This document shows positions 55,501 to 64,000 of a stretch of DNA of 64,000 nt, piece by piece. This stretch comes from Cordylochernes scorpioides (lineage: Eukaryota; Arthropoda; Arachnida; Pseudoscorpiones; Chernetidae), in NCBI GenBank assembly GCA_030710605.1, contig CP092886.1, positions 157,411,424 through 157,475,423 of the forward strand. Direction: 5' to 3'. Numbering within the stretch: the stretch's first letter is position 1; each line of letters starts with the position of its first letter. Position numbers and translations under genes: made by a program. The notes under the pieces are model-generated. The model had not been told where the DNA came from and made no database searches. It saw only the letters and a program-made list of their open reading frames with translations.

Positions 55501-55805
55501 CTACATTCTTCAATCAGAAGACGTGCTGATAAGTTCTCTAGAGTCTGCGTAATCGGCGCTTGAGACTCCCATGCTGGGATGAAATACCGCATGCTCGAAG
55601 GAAGAGAGTTTATTATCTTTGCCACTTTCTGGTCATCTGTAATTGTTCCTCCTGCATCCTGAATTCTTGCACTAAGATTTTCAATCTTGGCGATATAGCT
55701 GCTGACATCCTCTGATGACGACATTCGGGCGTCAAAAATTGTTGCCACAACATGCCAATTGCGATCTCTGATCTCTGTTCGTGGATGGACATGAGCCTTG
55801 TCCAC
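52544..55805 (-). CDS. copia Pol (zinc knuckle, protease, integrase, partial RT, RNase H)
   Basis: An open minus-strand frame of 1092 codons. It carries the gag C-terminal part, a zinc knuckle 'CHYCHKIGHWSREC', and the protease 'WWADSGASCSMT'. The integrase has H-H-C-C ('WHERLAHISLTTI', 'CQGCQEGKAHRK'), with core acids in 'ILSDICGPMP', 'VIRTDNALEYTS' and 'GRVERDNRTIVEAARLM'. The RT starts 'NTWSLETLPDGYKPIGSKWV' and reaches 'DTFSPVVRYD', then jumps to 'GLLMSRNKDDIDSIVQEL' (about 53489). About 100 residues with the catalytic YVDD are thus lost, frame kept. RNase H follows: 'GYSDSDYARDIDSRKSTTGY', 'STTESEYIA', 'NMDNQAAI'. It cannot polymerise on its own. Confidence 0.9.
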
Positions 55806-56077
55806 ATTTGAACGGCAGTTTTACAGGACATCAAAGGTTCTAGAAATCTTAATTCAAGTGCCTGTGATATAAGCATTCGGGCTTTGATATCTTTGGCGTG
55901 CCATGCATCCTGTATAGCAGAGGTAGCGTCACTTACCTCTGGTTTGATTTCTTTGCCGTCCACGATATCCAAAAGTTGATTTTGCTCTAATAGTAGTCGG
56001 AACTGAAATTTCCAAAGGGAGAAGTTTTCGCCTTTGAACTGGCGGACTTGATTCTCAAGGTGCGTCATATTTAGCAC
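55613..56077 (-). CDS. copia Gag N-terminal part
   Basis: A 154-codon minus-strand frame beginning 'MLNMTHLENQVRQFKGENFS' with a typical copia gag ('LWKFQFRLLLEQNQLLDIVDGK', 'AWHAKDIKARMLISQAL'). It runs into the pol frame by overlap. The true continuation lies in the other phase from about 55740, so a one-base change in the A5/T5 run at 55734-55738 separates gag from pol. A programmed shift is conceivable, but copia usually has one ORF. Confidence 0.85.
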   Translation of the reverse strand: MLNMTHLENQVRQFKGENFSLWKFQFRLLLEQNQLLDIVDGKEIKPEVSDATSAIQDAWHAKDIKARMLISQALELRFLEPLMSCKTAVQMWTRLMSIHEQRSEIAIGMLWQQFLTPECRHQRMSAAISPRLKILVQEFRMQEEQLQMTRKWQR

Positions 56078-56146
56078 GAGTTAGGCTTAGCAGTTTCACT
56101 TTAGGTTTGCTTCTTCAAATTTGGGGCGTAGTCAGGACCCATAACC

Positions 56147-56390
56147 TATTGGAAATATTAACGAATGACTCGTTAAAGCAGAGCGCCAATTGATTTATTG
56201 GTTATACAAGTTTAGAGAAAATCAAAAGAGGGATAGAATGACAGTCGTAAACAGCCAGCAGCAGGCAGGCAGGAAGTAGGGGTAGGTAGTGACGTCACAC
56301 ATGGTATATGGTGGCGCCGCCTCAGTGTACATGTGCCGAAGGTCGACTTGGGATGAAAACAGCGACTCTATAAATTTCACATTTCTAACA
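56147..56390 (-). repeat. copia 5' LTR
   Basis: 244 bp LTR at the high-coordinate end. On the element strand, gag begins about 70 bp downstream and the primer-binding site directly follows the LTR. Confidence 0.95.
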
Positions 56391-56518
56391 ATTGCTTTGC
56401 ATAAATCGGCCACCAAATTTCAATCATTTGCATGTTTGGTCGAAACCTCTTTGTATACGTATTTTCATATAAATCGGACAACTGCTTCTAGGTGCGTCGA
56501 CTTTTTTGTTATAGAGTA

Positions 56519-57267
56519 TATTTAAACTATATTGATTTTGAAAAAAAATAAATGGATTGCAAAAAATAATTAAATCAAATACCTAAACACTAATATACGT
56601 AATACAATTTTTGCCATCACAAACTTTTTACCTGTAGTTTATATGTTACTTATGAATTGCTATTCTATGGCACTTCTACTATTTATTATTGGTGTACTTT
56701 CAGTATGAAGGAAATTGAACTTGGGGGAATTCTCGGGGGAAGCCGAGTCATTCGTCTAGTAGCCTATAAAATACTAGACTTCTACGTGGTCTTTAGAGAG
56801 AGATGATATTAATAACTAGATGATTATCCCATTCTATGAACGGATCTAGAGCGATATAGTCTCATTTCTAAAACCCCCTTTTCAAAGTTTTACCAATATA
56901 TTTATATATGTTGTGTGTGAGAGAGATACATATAAAGGTATATTTAATATAAATATGTGCATGATGTGATATTGGAAACAGATTATTCAATTATAAAAGA
57001 TAAATTGATAAATATTTTTATAAAAGATTTTTCCATTAAATCCAAAGAGGTTTCAGATAAAAACTTAAATATTTGGATTTATTCCTTTTTGAAGTCTTGA
57101 ATAATTACTGAAGAATTCAAATCGCTACTTCCAACAGTTTCCCTGACCAGCCAGATATCTGAAAATTGTTCTCCTGCAATGGTAGTTGGAATGATCGAGT
57201 GTTCAAAATTTAAAACTTCCATGTGGTCTGGAAGAATATTAAAATTAAATTATAAAATTTTAAAGGC
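56519..57267. other. non-coding stretch with an unnamed dispersed repeat
   Basis: AT-rich. From about 57045 the text 'gaggtttcagataaaaactt' to 'cttccaacagtttccctgacc' and on to 'acttccatgtggtctgg' matches, with changes, 62375-62620 and partly 58870-58985. It is a repeat of unknown type, about 200 bp or more. Confidence 0.5.
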
Positions 57268-57283
57268 AATTCGAAAATTAATC

Positions 57284-58860
57284 ACACACACAAAGCCTTT
57301 ATTAAGACGTTAGTCTTATACAGATTCTCCGTACAAGGTGCAATAACAGAAAAGAGCAGCACAGGAAACCAGTAGTTCCGCAACTATATACAATTATTAG
57401 TAATAAGGAAAAGTAAGATTTAATATGAAAGGTCGACGCCATCGCCTCAAGTCTTTAATTCCATAAGCGCGGAGCAGAAATAGGGACTAAGTTATTTAGT
57501 TCGCCATAAATATAGCATCCAGACACAAAAGGAGGTTTACTCCAGCACAGCCATCCATATCACCAGCTCCACAATCTCATCGTCGACCAACACGATGGCC
57601 CCTCGATGTTTCGTCATCATTCAGAGGTATAAGAACAAGAGCTTCCAAGTTCTCTTTTCTCCCTCTTTACACCTACTGCCTTGTAAAAATTATATAGGGC
57701 CTGAGCAACTAGTCTACTTGTTTGGGCACTGGTTAACATCGTTTGGATTGACCTAAGTTGGCTGGTGTCTACCGTTGAAAAGAATGTCCTTCTCTCCTCG
57801 CTGATATCTTGGCATTCATAGATATAATGAGATAGTTCAGTTTCCATATTTTCTTTGCATAGATCACAAATCTTATCACCCTCCCTGAAAATTTTTGTAT
57901 GGTTTTCCTTGAAAAACGAATATATTATTCTCTGTTGTGCGATATAGCGTTTTACTGGGAATGGAAAGTTGCTAAGTAAATAGTTTTCAATTCGGAATGA
58001 ACTGTGTAAATACTTATAGTGAGGGTAGAATTTAGAATTCTCTATTTTTTCCTGGTCACTTTGAATAGATTGTTCTATTGCAATTTTAGTTATTAATGGT
58101 ATTTCTTGCCGGATAATCCTTGCATCGTTGCAGTTAATTAACCAAGAAAATCCTGTTGAATTGAGTATGTTGGCCAAACTTTCCGCAAGTCCAATATATA
58201 TATTTCTATTTCTTGATATCTCATATAGTTGAGCTAAGCATATATGGGGGAGTCGGCTGCTGTTCATTTTTAGAATTCTAAGCCAGAACCCGAGTGTAAG
58301 TTTCAGCACCGTAACTCCCAGTGACGTTCTTCCGCACTCCATACGTAGAATAAAACCAGGAGTATATCTGGGTAAATTTAAAAGTCTCCGTAAAAATTGT
58401 CTTGTACCCTGTCAACCAAGTTTTTTTTGGTTGTTTGCCCAAATTGGAGCTGCGTAGAGCAAGGTTGACAGAGCCATTGAATCTAGGAGCTTGAGTGAGG
58501 ATCTGATAGAGTTGATTCTTGTTTTAGTCGATATTGCCCAGACCGCATTAATAGCATTTAGCGCCTTGTTTTTAAAATGCTTTGCCGCCTGTTGAGTTGA
58601 GTTTAACGCCGTCAGCTGGTGACCAAGATACGTGTATTTAGTTGTTATAGTGAGAGGCAATTGTCCCCAGAACCAAACATCCGATCGGGCCTTTCGACCT
58701 CCATTTCTAAACACCATAACCTTTAATTTGCTCTGGTTCAGCGTTAAAAAATTATCTTCGAAGTATTTTCTGAGTACATTGATCTTTTTTTGTAAATTTA
58801 TCTTGGATTCTCCGAGAAGTACTATGTCGTCTGCGAATAGAAGGAGATGTATATTTCCAT
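57284..58860 (-). mobile_element. LINE copy of the same family as 4669-7212, 5'-truncated
   Basis: A 16-bp target duplication, aattcg[a/g]aaattaatc, lies at 57268-57283 and 58861-58876 with one mismatch. The 3' end at low coordinate begins after a (CA)n run. The 'agcctttattaagac' matches the 3' end of the copy at 4681-4699. The 5' end is lost inside the RT domain. The tail types differ between the two copies (CA versus CAA units). Confidence 0.85.
57617..58717 (-). pseudogene. LINE RT thumb and C-terminal domain (second copy)
   Basis: Two minus-strand frames. 58412-58717 has 'VFRNGGRKARSDVWFWGQLP' and 'YTYLGHQLTALNSTQQAAKH'. 57617-58342 has 'MECGRTSLGVTVLKLTLGFW' and ends in the zinc-like 'CDLCKENMETELSHYIYEC' (C-x2-C, H, C). 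A frame break at about 58345-58410 separates them. Alignment by eye with 4787-5935 is clear over the whole length. Upstream, 58780-58860 carries the end of the FADD region in broken form. Confidence 0.83.
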
Positions 58861-58869
58861 AATTCGGAA

Positions 58870-59328
58870 ATTAATCCATTCCCGACCACTCTGACCAATC
58901 AGAAGTCTGAAAATTTGTCAACCTGAATTATCATCAGGTTCGAATAAATGTAGAAAATTTCTGACTTCTACGTGCAAATTGATTAAAGAATTTGTGGACA
59001 GACAGAAATGAAGCACGTTGAATAAAATATTTTTCAAAAATCGTTATCACTGGGGATTAGGCCTTGAATAGACAGAAGTCTCCTCCCGGCGGATTGGTCA
59101 ATTCCTCAAAAGAGGCGAGAAGTGACGTAAAGTCTAACTGAAATATGCCTCTTTACTTTTGGTTTGGGGACCCTTAAATACATGTGAACTATATTACAAA
59201 GTTACAGAAACATTATAAATTATTGTTTAAGGTACATATTTAATATGTATTATGTTGTGACTATTCAATTGATTAATTTTAGTTAAAAATTGAATAAAAT
59301 AAATATGATTGTGATAAAGGGGAATTAT
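58870..59328. other. non-coding stretch with dispersed repeat fragment
   Basis: Starts with 'cattcccgaccactctgacc' and 'agaagtctgaaaatttgt', shared with 62527-62575. The rest is AT-rich with no gene. Confidence 0.5.
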
Positions 59329-59453
59329 ATTTATAACTGTTTTGAAAATAGAGCCATCCATAAATAAATCTTTAATTAAAAAGGCATATGTTGGATCAAA
59401 ATATCATTTATTTTAAAGGTTGGCGTTCAGCCAACTGAAATATTGGTAAAATA

Positions 59454-60919
59454 CACTGGTGTCCAAAAAATAAGAAACTTAACCAATATTGAAATTTCTC
59501 AAAAGATAATTTATTAACAAATATAAAATTTAGTATACAAATAGTTTAAACTATGGAGAATTTGACTAGCTATATGAAAATATAAAAAAATATTTGAGAT
59601 TATGAAATATGCAAATTATTACCAACATACCCAAAGCTAAGGTTCCAGATCTTAAAGAAATAAGATATCAATAGGGAGTATGATCACCTCTAACAGCTAT
59701 CAAGGTCTCACAGCGAGCCCTCATACTGTTTACCAGGCTTTGGAGGAGGTCCAGGGGTAGTAAACCCCACTCCTCCAATAGAGCAGTTCTTAGCTCAACG
59801 AGGGTTCTGGGAGAGGGGTGACGAGCTCCAATACGCCTCCCTAGAGCATCCCACATATGCTCTATTGGATTCAGGTCCGGAGATCTGGCTGGCCAATCCA
59901 TCCTTCGAATATTCTCACTCTGGAGATATTCATTGACTAGCCTAGCCCTATGCGGACGAGCATTATCGTCCATAAAAATTAAATTGTGACCAATTTGATC
60001 TCTATAAGGTCTTAGATAGGGCTCAAGGATTTCGTCCCTGTACCTTTGGGCAGTTAAAGTGCCCCCAGAAAAAATGTGGATGGGGTGTGCGTCTGCTAGA
60101 ACTGATGCCAGCCCAGACTAAGAGACTGCCCCCTCTAAAACTGTCTATTTCCCTGATGTTACTGGGATGATAGCGGGTTCCAGGCTCCCTCCAGATGAAA
60201 ACTCGTCGATAATCTGTGTTTAAACTAAATCTTTACTCGTCACTGAAGAGAACATTGGCCCACTGATCATGAGTCCAGGCGTTCCAAGCACCAATTCAAG
60301 CGGGCTCTCTTGTGAGCAGAGGTTAAAGGGATACAGACCATTGGTCGTCTTGCATAAAGAGCACCTTCGTGAAGCCTTCGGTAAACAGTTTGTCTTGAAA
60401 TTCTCGTTCCAGTAGCACTTGAGAGTTCATTAGAGAGTTGAATAGCTGTCATCTCCCTATGGCGCTTGGCAGTTACGACCAGATAACGGTCTTCAGTGGC
60501 AGCTGTTTTTCTTTTTCTACCAGAACCTTCTTTTCTTTTGATGGTTCCTGTCTCAATGAACTGTTTCCATATTTTGCTGACTACAGATTTATTCACATTT
60601 AGCCATTTTGCTGCTTCAACTTCCAACAGCTCTCCATTTTAAATCATCTGCCAAAAATTTTCGTAAACTCATAATTAACTAAGGATTAAATAAAATTATA
60701 ATTGGACAATTCTTAGATGGGGTAAACGACACGCCAAATAGCACACTTATAAAGACAAGCAAAAATTTGCATATTTTCAATTTTACCGAATCGAATGGTT
60801 GCGATAAATAAATTCTACGACTTAAAATACCTAATTAAATTACTTTTTAGCTTTTAGCGTTGTATATTTTGAAACATATCATTAAAAAACAAAAGTTTCT
60901 TATTTTTTGGACACCAGTG
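59454..60919 (-). mobile_element. Tc1-like element 2 (1466 bp)
   Basis: Perfect 27-bp terminal inverted repeats, cactggtgtccaaaaaataa and its complement, flanked by TA (59452-59453 and 60920-60921). Inserted in the hairpin repeat; the uninterrupted sequence at 21410-21425 shows the empty site (ggtaaaataaatgat). Broken transposase on the minus strand. Confidence 0.93.
59668..60626 (-). pseudogene. Tc1-like transposase 2 (broken)
   Basis: The N-terminal frame (60267-60626) has a helix-turn-helix ('AAKWLNVNKSVVSKIWKQF'), the linker 'KEGSGRKRKT', and a second helix-turn-helix ('ISRQTVYRRLHEGALYARRP'). The catalytic half is broken: an in-frame stop sits right after the first catalytic 'FSDE', and a shift lies near 60110. 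The last part (59668-59973) has 'MDDNARPHRARLVNEYLQ' and 'RSPDLNPIEHMWDALGRRI', with the normal 34 residues between the acids. Not functional. Confidence 0.87.
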
Positions 60920-61292
60920 TAAATGATATTTTGATCCAATATATGTCTTTTTAATTAAAGATTTATAACTGTGTCGGGAAAAAATGTGTAGCCCTATATA
61001 TTATCATAATATAAATAAATATATAATAATATAAATATATGCGTGATATTCAACTTTATTCAACTGTAAATACAAAGCGCGATGTCCCGCCAAGGACACT
61101 GGCGCCCAAAGGAAAGCAATACAAGAGAGAGAGAGAGGGAGAATCTATTAACATATGCTCAAGGCATTTACCATATTCTTGAAATTGATTTCAAACAAGC
61201 ATACTATATACATAGGTAATTTAATTTAAACACACCTCAAAATAAAGAAAAAAGGAAAAAAAATCATATATACAGCACATAGTTAATTATAC

Positions 61293-62031
61293 CTAACACA
61301 TGAGATTATTTAAAAACTTTGATATAAATTTACAAAATCTATTGAATACAATGTATGAATCCCTGCTGGATATCAGTTCTCTTGGATTGGTACAGAGCAT
61401 ACCGTTATTGAGTCTGTAGTCTTCAAATGCTGGGCACTTAAGTAAAAGGTGAGTAGAATCTTGAATGCGGCATCCACAAAAACAGCCCGGATCCTCCGAT
61501 GCACGGATTCTTTCCAGAAAACTTCCGAAATTACCATGGTTGGTTACAAATTGTGTGTTGTGGAAATTAGGGCGAAAATAATTTGGAATACCCCGGTTGA
61601 AAAAACTTGTAAATGTCTCGTTTGTATTATTCAGTAAGAGCAACATTCTTTCGTCTATATAGGATTTAATTATAAAGGGAATATCGATGTTGTATTTTTG
61701 CTTGTCCTCGAACGATAAGTTATTTAAGTCATATTTCATATTTTTTTGCTTCAATGTAATCTGCAATCAATGGAGTCTTAGCCAAACTGTGAACACAGTT
61801 GTACGAAGTTGTCTTGTATGCTTGAATGCTCCGTATTAATATCTGATATTGCATTAAGTTTAATTTTTGTATCGATTTTTTGTTTAAAAATTTGAACCAT
61901 ATTTCTGATCCATATGTTAAAGTTGATCTGAATAAAGATTTATACAATGTAATTCTTTTAAGGGAGCTCAAACCCCATGATTTGCTGCACAGAGAGAATA
62001 GAAAATTTTTTATTCTTAGAGTTCTGCTCAC
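61293..62031 (-). pseudogene. LINE C-terminal fragment (third LINE type)
   Basis: Two minus-strand frames. 61729-62031 reads 'LRIKNFLFSLCSKSWGLSSL', 'ITLYKSLFRSTLTYGSEIW' and 'LNLMQYQILIRSIQAYKTTS', a typical post-RT thumb region. 61293-61766 ends with 'CFCGCRIQDSTHLLLKCPAF', a C-x-C...H-x4-C motif found at the end of R1/Jockey/I-type LINEs. The frames overlap with an indel near 61740. The RT core is lost; only decayed sequence lies beyond 62040. Different from the family at 4669 and 57284. Confidence 0.7.
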
Positions 62032-62369
62032 TATTTCCTCTATATGAAAAGCAAAATTTAATTTGTTTTTTCTTCTATATGATTTGCAATTATTATTCCT
62101 AAAATTTTTATTTTTTGTACTGGTGAAATTAATCCACTCTTAAATTTAACTGGGATCTTCTCTTTATTATGCAAATATAAAAATGTTTGTTTTTTCGGAA
62201 CTGATTTCTAACTTTGTCTTAATACACCACAATTCGATAGTATTTAATGCTTCCTCTATAACTATTTTTAGTGATGCTAGATATTGATATAGATATGATA
62301 TTGAAATATCATATTACTGAATTGTAACAGATAAATTATTATATTTTTAGACGTTGACAGCTTTTTTCT

Positions 62370-62616
62370 AATTCCAAGGAGGTTTTAAATAGAAAACTGA
62401 ATATTCGGATTTCTAACTCGTTTAGGGTCTTGAAAAATCGCTGAAAAAAATCACTTCGTAACTCCCAACAGTTTCCGACTTGACTTCGTACCACACATAG
62501 GATTTAAAAAGAAATATAGAAATTTGTTCATTCCTGGCCACTCCGACCACCCAGAAGTCTGAAAATTTGTACACCTGCATTGTTCATTGGACTGAGTCCG
62601 TGTTGATAGTTTCATA
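62370..62616. repeat. unnamed dispersed repeat, second copy
   Basis: Resembles 57045-57240: 'ggaggttttaaatagaaaac', 'cttcgtaactcccaacagtttcc', 'cagaagtctgaaaatttgta', 'cctgcattgttcattggactg'. The two copies differ by many changes. Tc1-like element 3 starts at its edge. I do not recognise the family. Confidence 0.5.
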
Positions 62617-64000
62617 CACTGCGTGACATTGAAAATGGAACACCAAGAAATAGTGGCCAGAAAGTGATGAAACTCGGCAGACAGAGAGAGACAGGGACGA
62701 ACAATAAGTGATCTTTATTTCAAAATGATAGTCATAATACAGAGCGAGAACGGCGTCGGCTTAGTAGCAAGTAGGACCACCGCGGACGGCGATGCACGCA
62801 GCAACACGTCTAGGTAGAGAGTCAATCAGAGTACGGATGGCGTCCTGAGGGATGGCTCTCCATTCCCTCTCAACCATTTGCCACAGTTCGTCTTCTGAAC
62901 GCAGCTGTGGCAAGGCATGCAAACGGCGTCCAATGATGTCCCAGACGTGCTCGATTGGTGAGAGATCAGGAGAGTACGGTGGCCAGGGAAGCATCTGTAC
63001 ATCTTGCAGAGCTTGTTGGCTAATGCGAGCAGTGTGCGGTCGGGCGTTATCCTGCTGATAAAGGGCATTGGGTACCCCCTGAAGGTAGGGGAGTGTCACC
63101 GGTCGCAGCACATCATCAACGTATCGTTGGGCCGTCATAGTGCCCTGAATACGAAGTAAAGGTGACCTGGAATCATACGCGATTGCGCCCCAAACCATGA
63201 TTCCACGTTGTCGCACGGTGGGGCGTTCCACAATTGCTGCCGGATTGGACCTTTCTCCACGTCGACGCCACACGCGTACACGGCGACTATCACTGGACAA
63301 GCAGAAACGTGACTCATCTGAGAACACGACCCTGTGCCATTCCGTCATCCACGTCGATCTAGCCCGGCACCATTCCAAACGTTGGCGCCTATTCGGTGGG
63401 GTCAATGGCAGTCTTCTTAGCGGACGGCATGAGTGCAAGCCATTAGCAACCAATCGACGGGAAATGGTTCTGGTCGAGATGGAATGATCTAGGGTGTCTT
63501 GCACATGTTGCAGGATGGCGGTACAAGTGGCTTGTGGGGCCGCCACTGCTTGTCGAAGGATACGCCGATCCACACGTGCTGACGTCACTCTGGTTGCACC
63601 GACATTCCTATAAATTGCCACATTTCCTTGTTCCAACCATCTTCTCCACAGTCGGTGCACCGTGGACGCACCAAGGTGTGTATCAGCTGCGATTTGACGT
63701 ATGGACCAACCTGCCCTTTTCAGTCCGATCACCATGCCCCCTCGTAAAAGCGTCTGTCGGCTTGAACTGCCTCCGTTTACGATGACCTGGCATTCTCTGT
63801 TATTACACGTGTCTTTTGACACAAGAAAAAAAATTTCTACAATGATTTTCCTTGAAGAAATAACGACACGAATACTGTCCTTTCTGCAAGTTCCTTCCCT
63901 TATATCTTACTCCATGTGCGCACGAGAGCTGCGCATTTTACATCATTTGCATAACTCGGTTAGGCGCGTCTACCCTGAAATTTGCATAATTTTCTGGCCA
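62617..64000 (-). mobile_element. Tc1-like element 3, right end outside window
   Basis: Begins with cactgcgtgacattgaaaat after a TA (62615-62616). The matching inverted end is not present before 64000, so the element continues past the window. The transposase frame is open. Confidence 0.85.
62761..63735 (-). CDS. Tc1-like transposase 3, intact frame
   Basis: A 324-codon frame from the ATG at 63735; in-frame sequence continues upstream to 63822 without another ATG. Two helix-turn-helix segments are visible ('RAGWSIRQIAADTHLGASTV' and 'STRTISRRLVANGLHSCRPL'). The catalytic domain has 'VVFSDESRFCL' (first D), 'YQQDNARPHTARIS' (second D) and 'YSPDLSPIEHVWDIIGRRL' (E). The spacing between the last two acids is 32 residues. 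No stops or shifts. It cuts and pastes DNA at TA sites between its inverted repeats. The last residues 'RVAACIAVRGGPTCY' resemble those of element 1, so the two are related families. Confidence 0.88.
   Translation of the reverse strand: MVIGLKRAGWSIRQIAADTHLGASTVHRLWRRWLEQGNVAIYRNVGATRVTSARVDRRILRQAVAAPQATCTAILQHVQDTLDHSISTRTISRRLVANGLHSCRPLRRLPLTPPNRRQRLEWCRARSTWMTEWHRVVFSDESRFCLSSDSRRVRVWRRRGERSNPAAIVERPTVRQRGIMVWGAIAYDSRSPLLRIQGTMTAQRYVDDVLRPVTLPYLQGVPNALYQQDNARPHTARISQQALQDVQMLPWPPYSPDLSPIEHVWDIIGRRLHALPQLRSEDELWQMVEREWRAIPQDAIRTLIDSLPRRVAACIAVRGGPTCY

Larger units (their letters stand above)
52289..56390 (-). mobile_element. Ty1/copia element, young, with RT core deleted
   Basis: Flanked by a 5-bp duplication attgc (52284-52288 and 56391-56395). 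The 244-bp LTRs are identical except one seen base. On the minus strand they start TGTTAGAAAT. Just inside the 5' LTR, the minus strand reads ggttatgggtcctgac, a primer-binding site of the half-tRNA type known from copia elements. A purine tract aagagggag lies at the 3' LTR. Gag and pol are open apart from one homopolymer frameshift. The RT catalytic core is missing in frame. Confidence 0.95.
51004..56516 (-). mobile_element. Tc1-like element 1, split by a copia element
   Basis: Terminal inverted repeats: cactgtataacaaaaaaatc on the left, and its near-complement ending cttttttgttatagag on the right. TA lies on both sides (51002-51003 and 56517-56518). Without the copia insertion it would be about 1.4 kb, the normal size. 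The transposase lies on the minus strand and is broken. The copia element (52289-56390) inserted just upstream of the transposase start. Confidence 0.9.
59341..60960 (+). repeat. hairpin repeat family, copy 4, interrupted by Tc1-like element 2
   Basis: A perfect 12-bp duplication, atttataactgt, at 59329-59340 and 60961-60972. The terminus tttgaaaatagagccatcc and the arm tttaattaaaaaggcatatg match the copies at 21181 and 11495. The right arm (60922-60960) is 'aatgatattttgatccaata' onward. A Tc1-like element (59454-60919) sits at a TA in between. Without it the hairpin would be about 150 bp. Confidence 0.85.

Overview
The window is AT-rich animal nuclear DNA, packed with transposable elements and almost free of ordinary genes. 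The mix of element types (APE-type LINEs with RNase H, Ty3/gypsy, Ty1/copia, Penelope-like elements, Tc1-like, mariner-like, piggyBac) points to an invertebrate, most likely an arthropod. The wording of the first gypsy integrase and of the Tc1 transposases reminds me of arachnid elements, but that is an impression, not a measurement. Apart from the transposon ORFs, the only convincing host-type coding sequence is a Topors-like RING protein on the minus strand (31422-32963).

Layout. 1-11.4 kb: a decayed gypsy element (gypsy-A) holding a four-level nest, each level read from its target-site duplication (TSD). A tRNA-type SINE (959-1265) and an I-type LINE (1519-8176) lie in the gypsy. A second, minus-strand LINE (4669-7212) lies in the first LINE. 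A tandem array of 353-bp units separated by tRNA-like sequences (5950-6882) lies in the second LINE. 11.5-17 kb: foldback repeats, a Penelope-type terminal motif and a LINE ORF1 relic. 17.06-23.43 kb: gypsy-B, with well-matched LTRs but a gutted pol. 23.4-31.4 kb: AT-rich non-coding DNA with MITE-like inverted repeats. 31.4-33 kb: the Topors-like gene. 34-38.5 kb: mariner-like and piggyBac relics and an unrecognised GC-rich block. 39.2-39.8 kb: a near-perfect 587-bp palindrome with a textbook hammerhead ribozyme on each strand. 43.6-49.1 kb: a Penelope-like GIY-YIG endonuclease relic whose terminal motif is split by a young gypsy element (gypsy-C, 44462-49029). 51.0-56.5 kb: a Tc1-like element split by a young copia element. 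57-62 kb: LINE relics and a second Tc1-like element inside a hairpin repeat. 62.6-64 kb: a Tc1-like element with an intact transposase frame, running off the window.

How the parts relate. The LINEs and Penelope-like enzymes are the kind of machinery that could have mobilised the short non-coding repeats. Two groups of those repeats deserve attention. One is the hammerhead palindrome, whose 319-bp monomer looks like a metazoan retrozyme. The other is a hairpin family (11495, 16916, 21181, 59341) that inserts with 10-12 bp TSDs and carries a decayed hammerhead-like core. The tRNA-punctuated array at 5950-6882 inserted as one multimeric unit and shows no hammerhead I can see.
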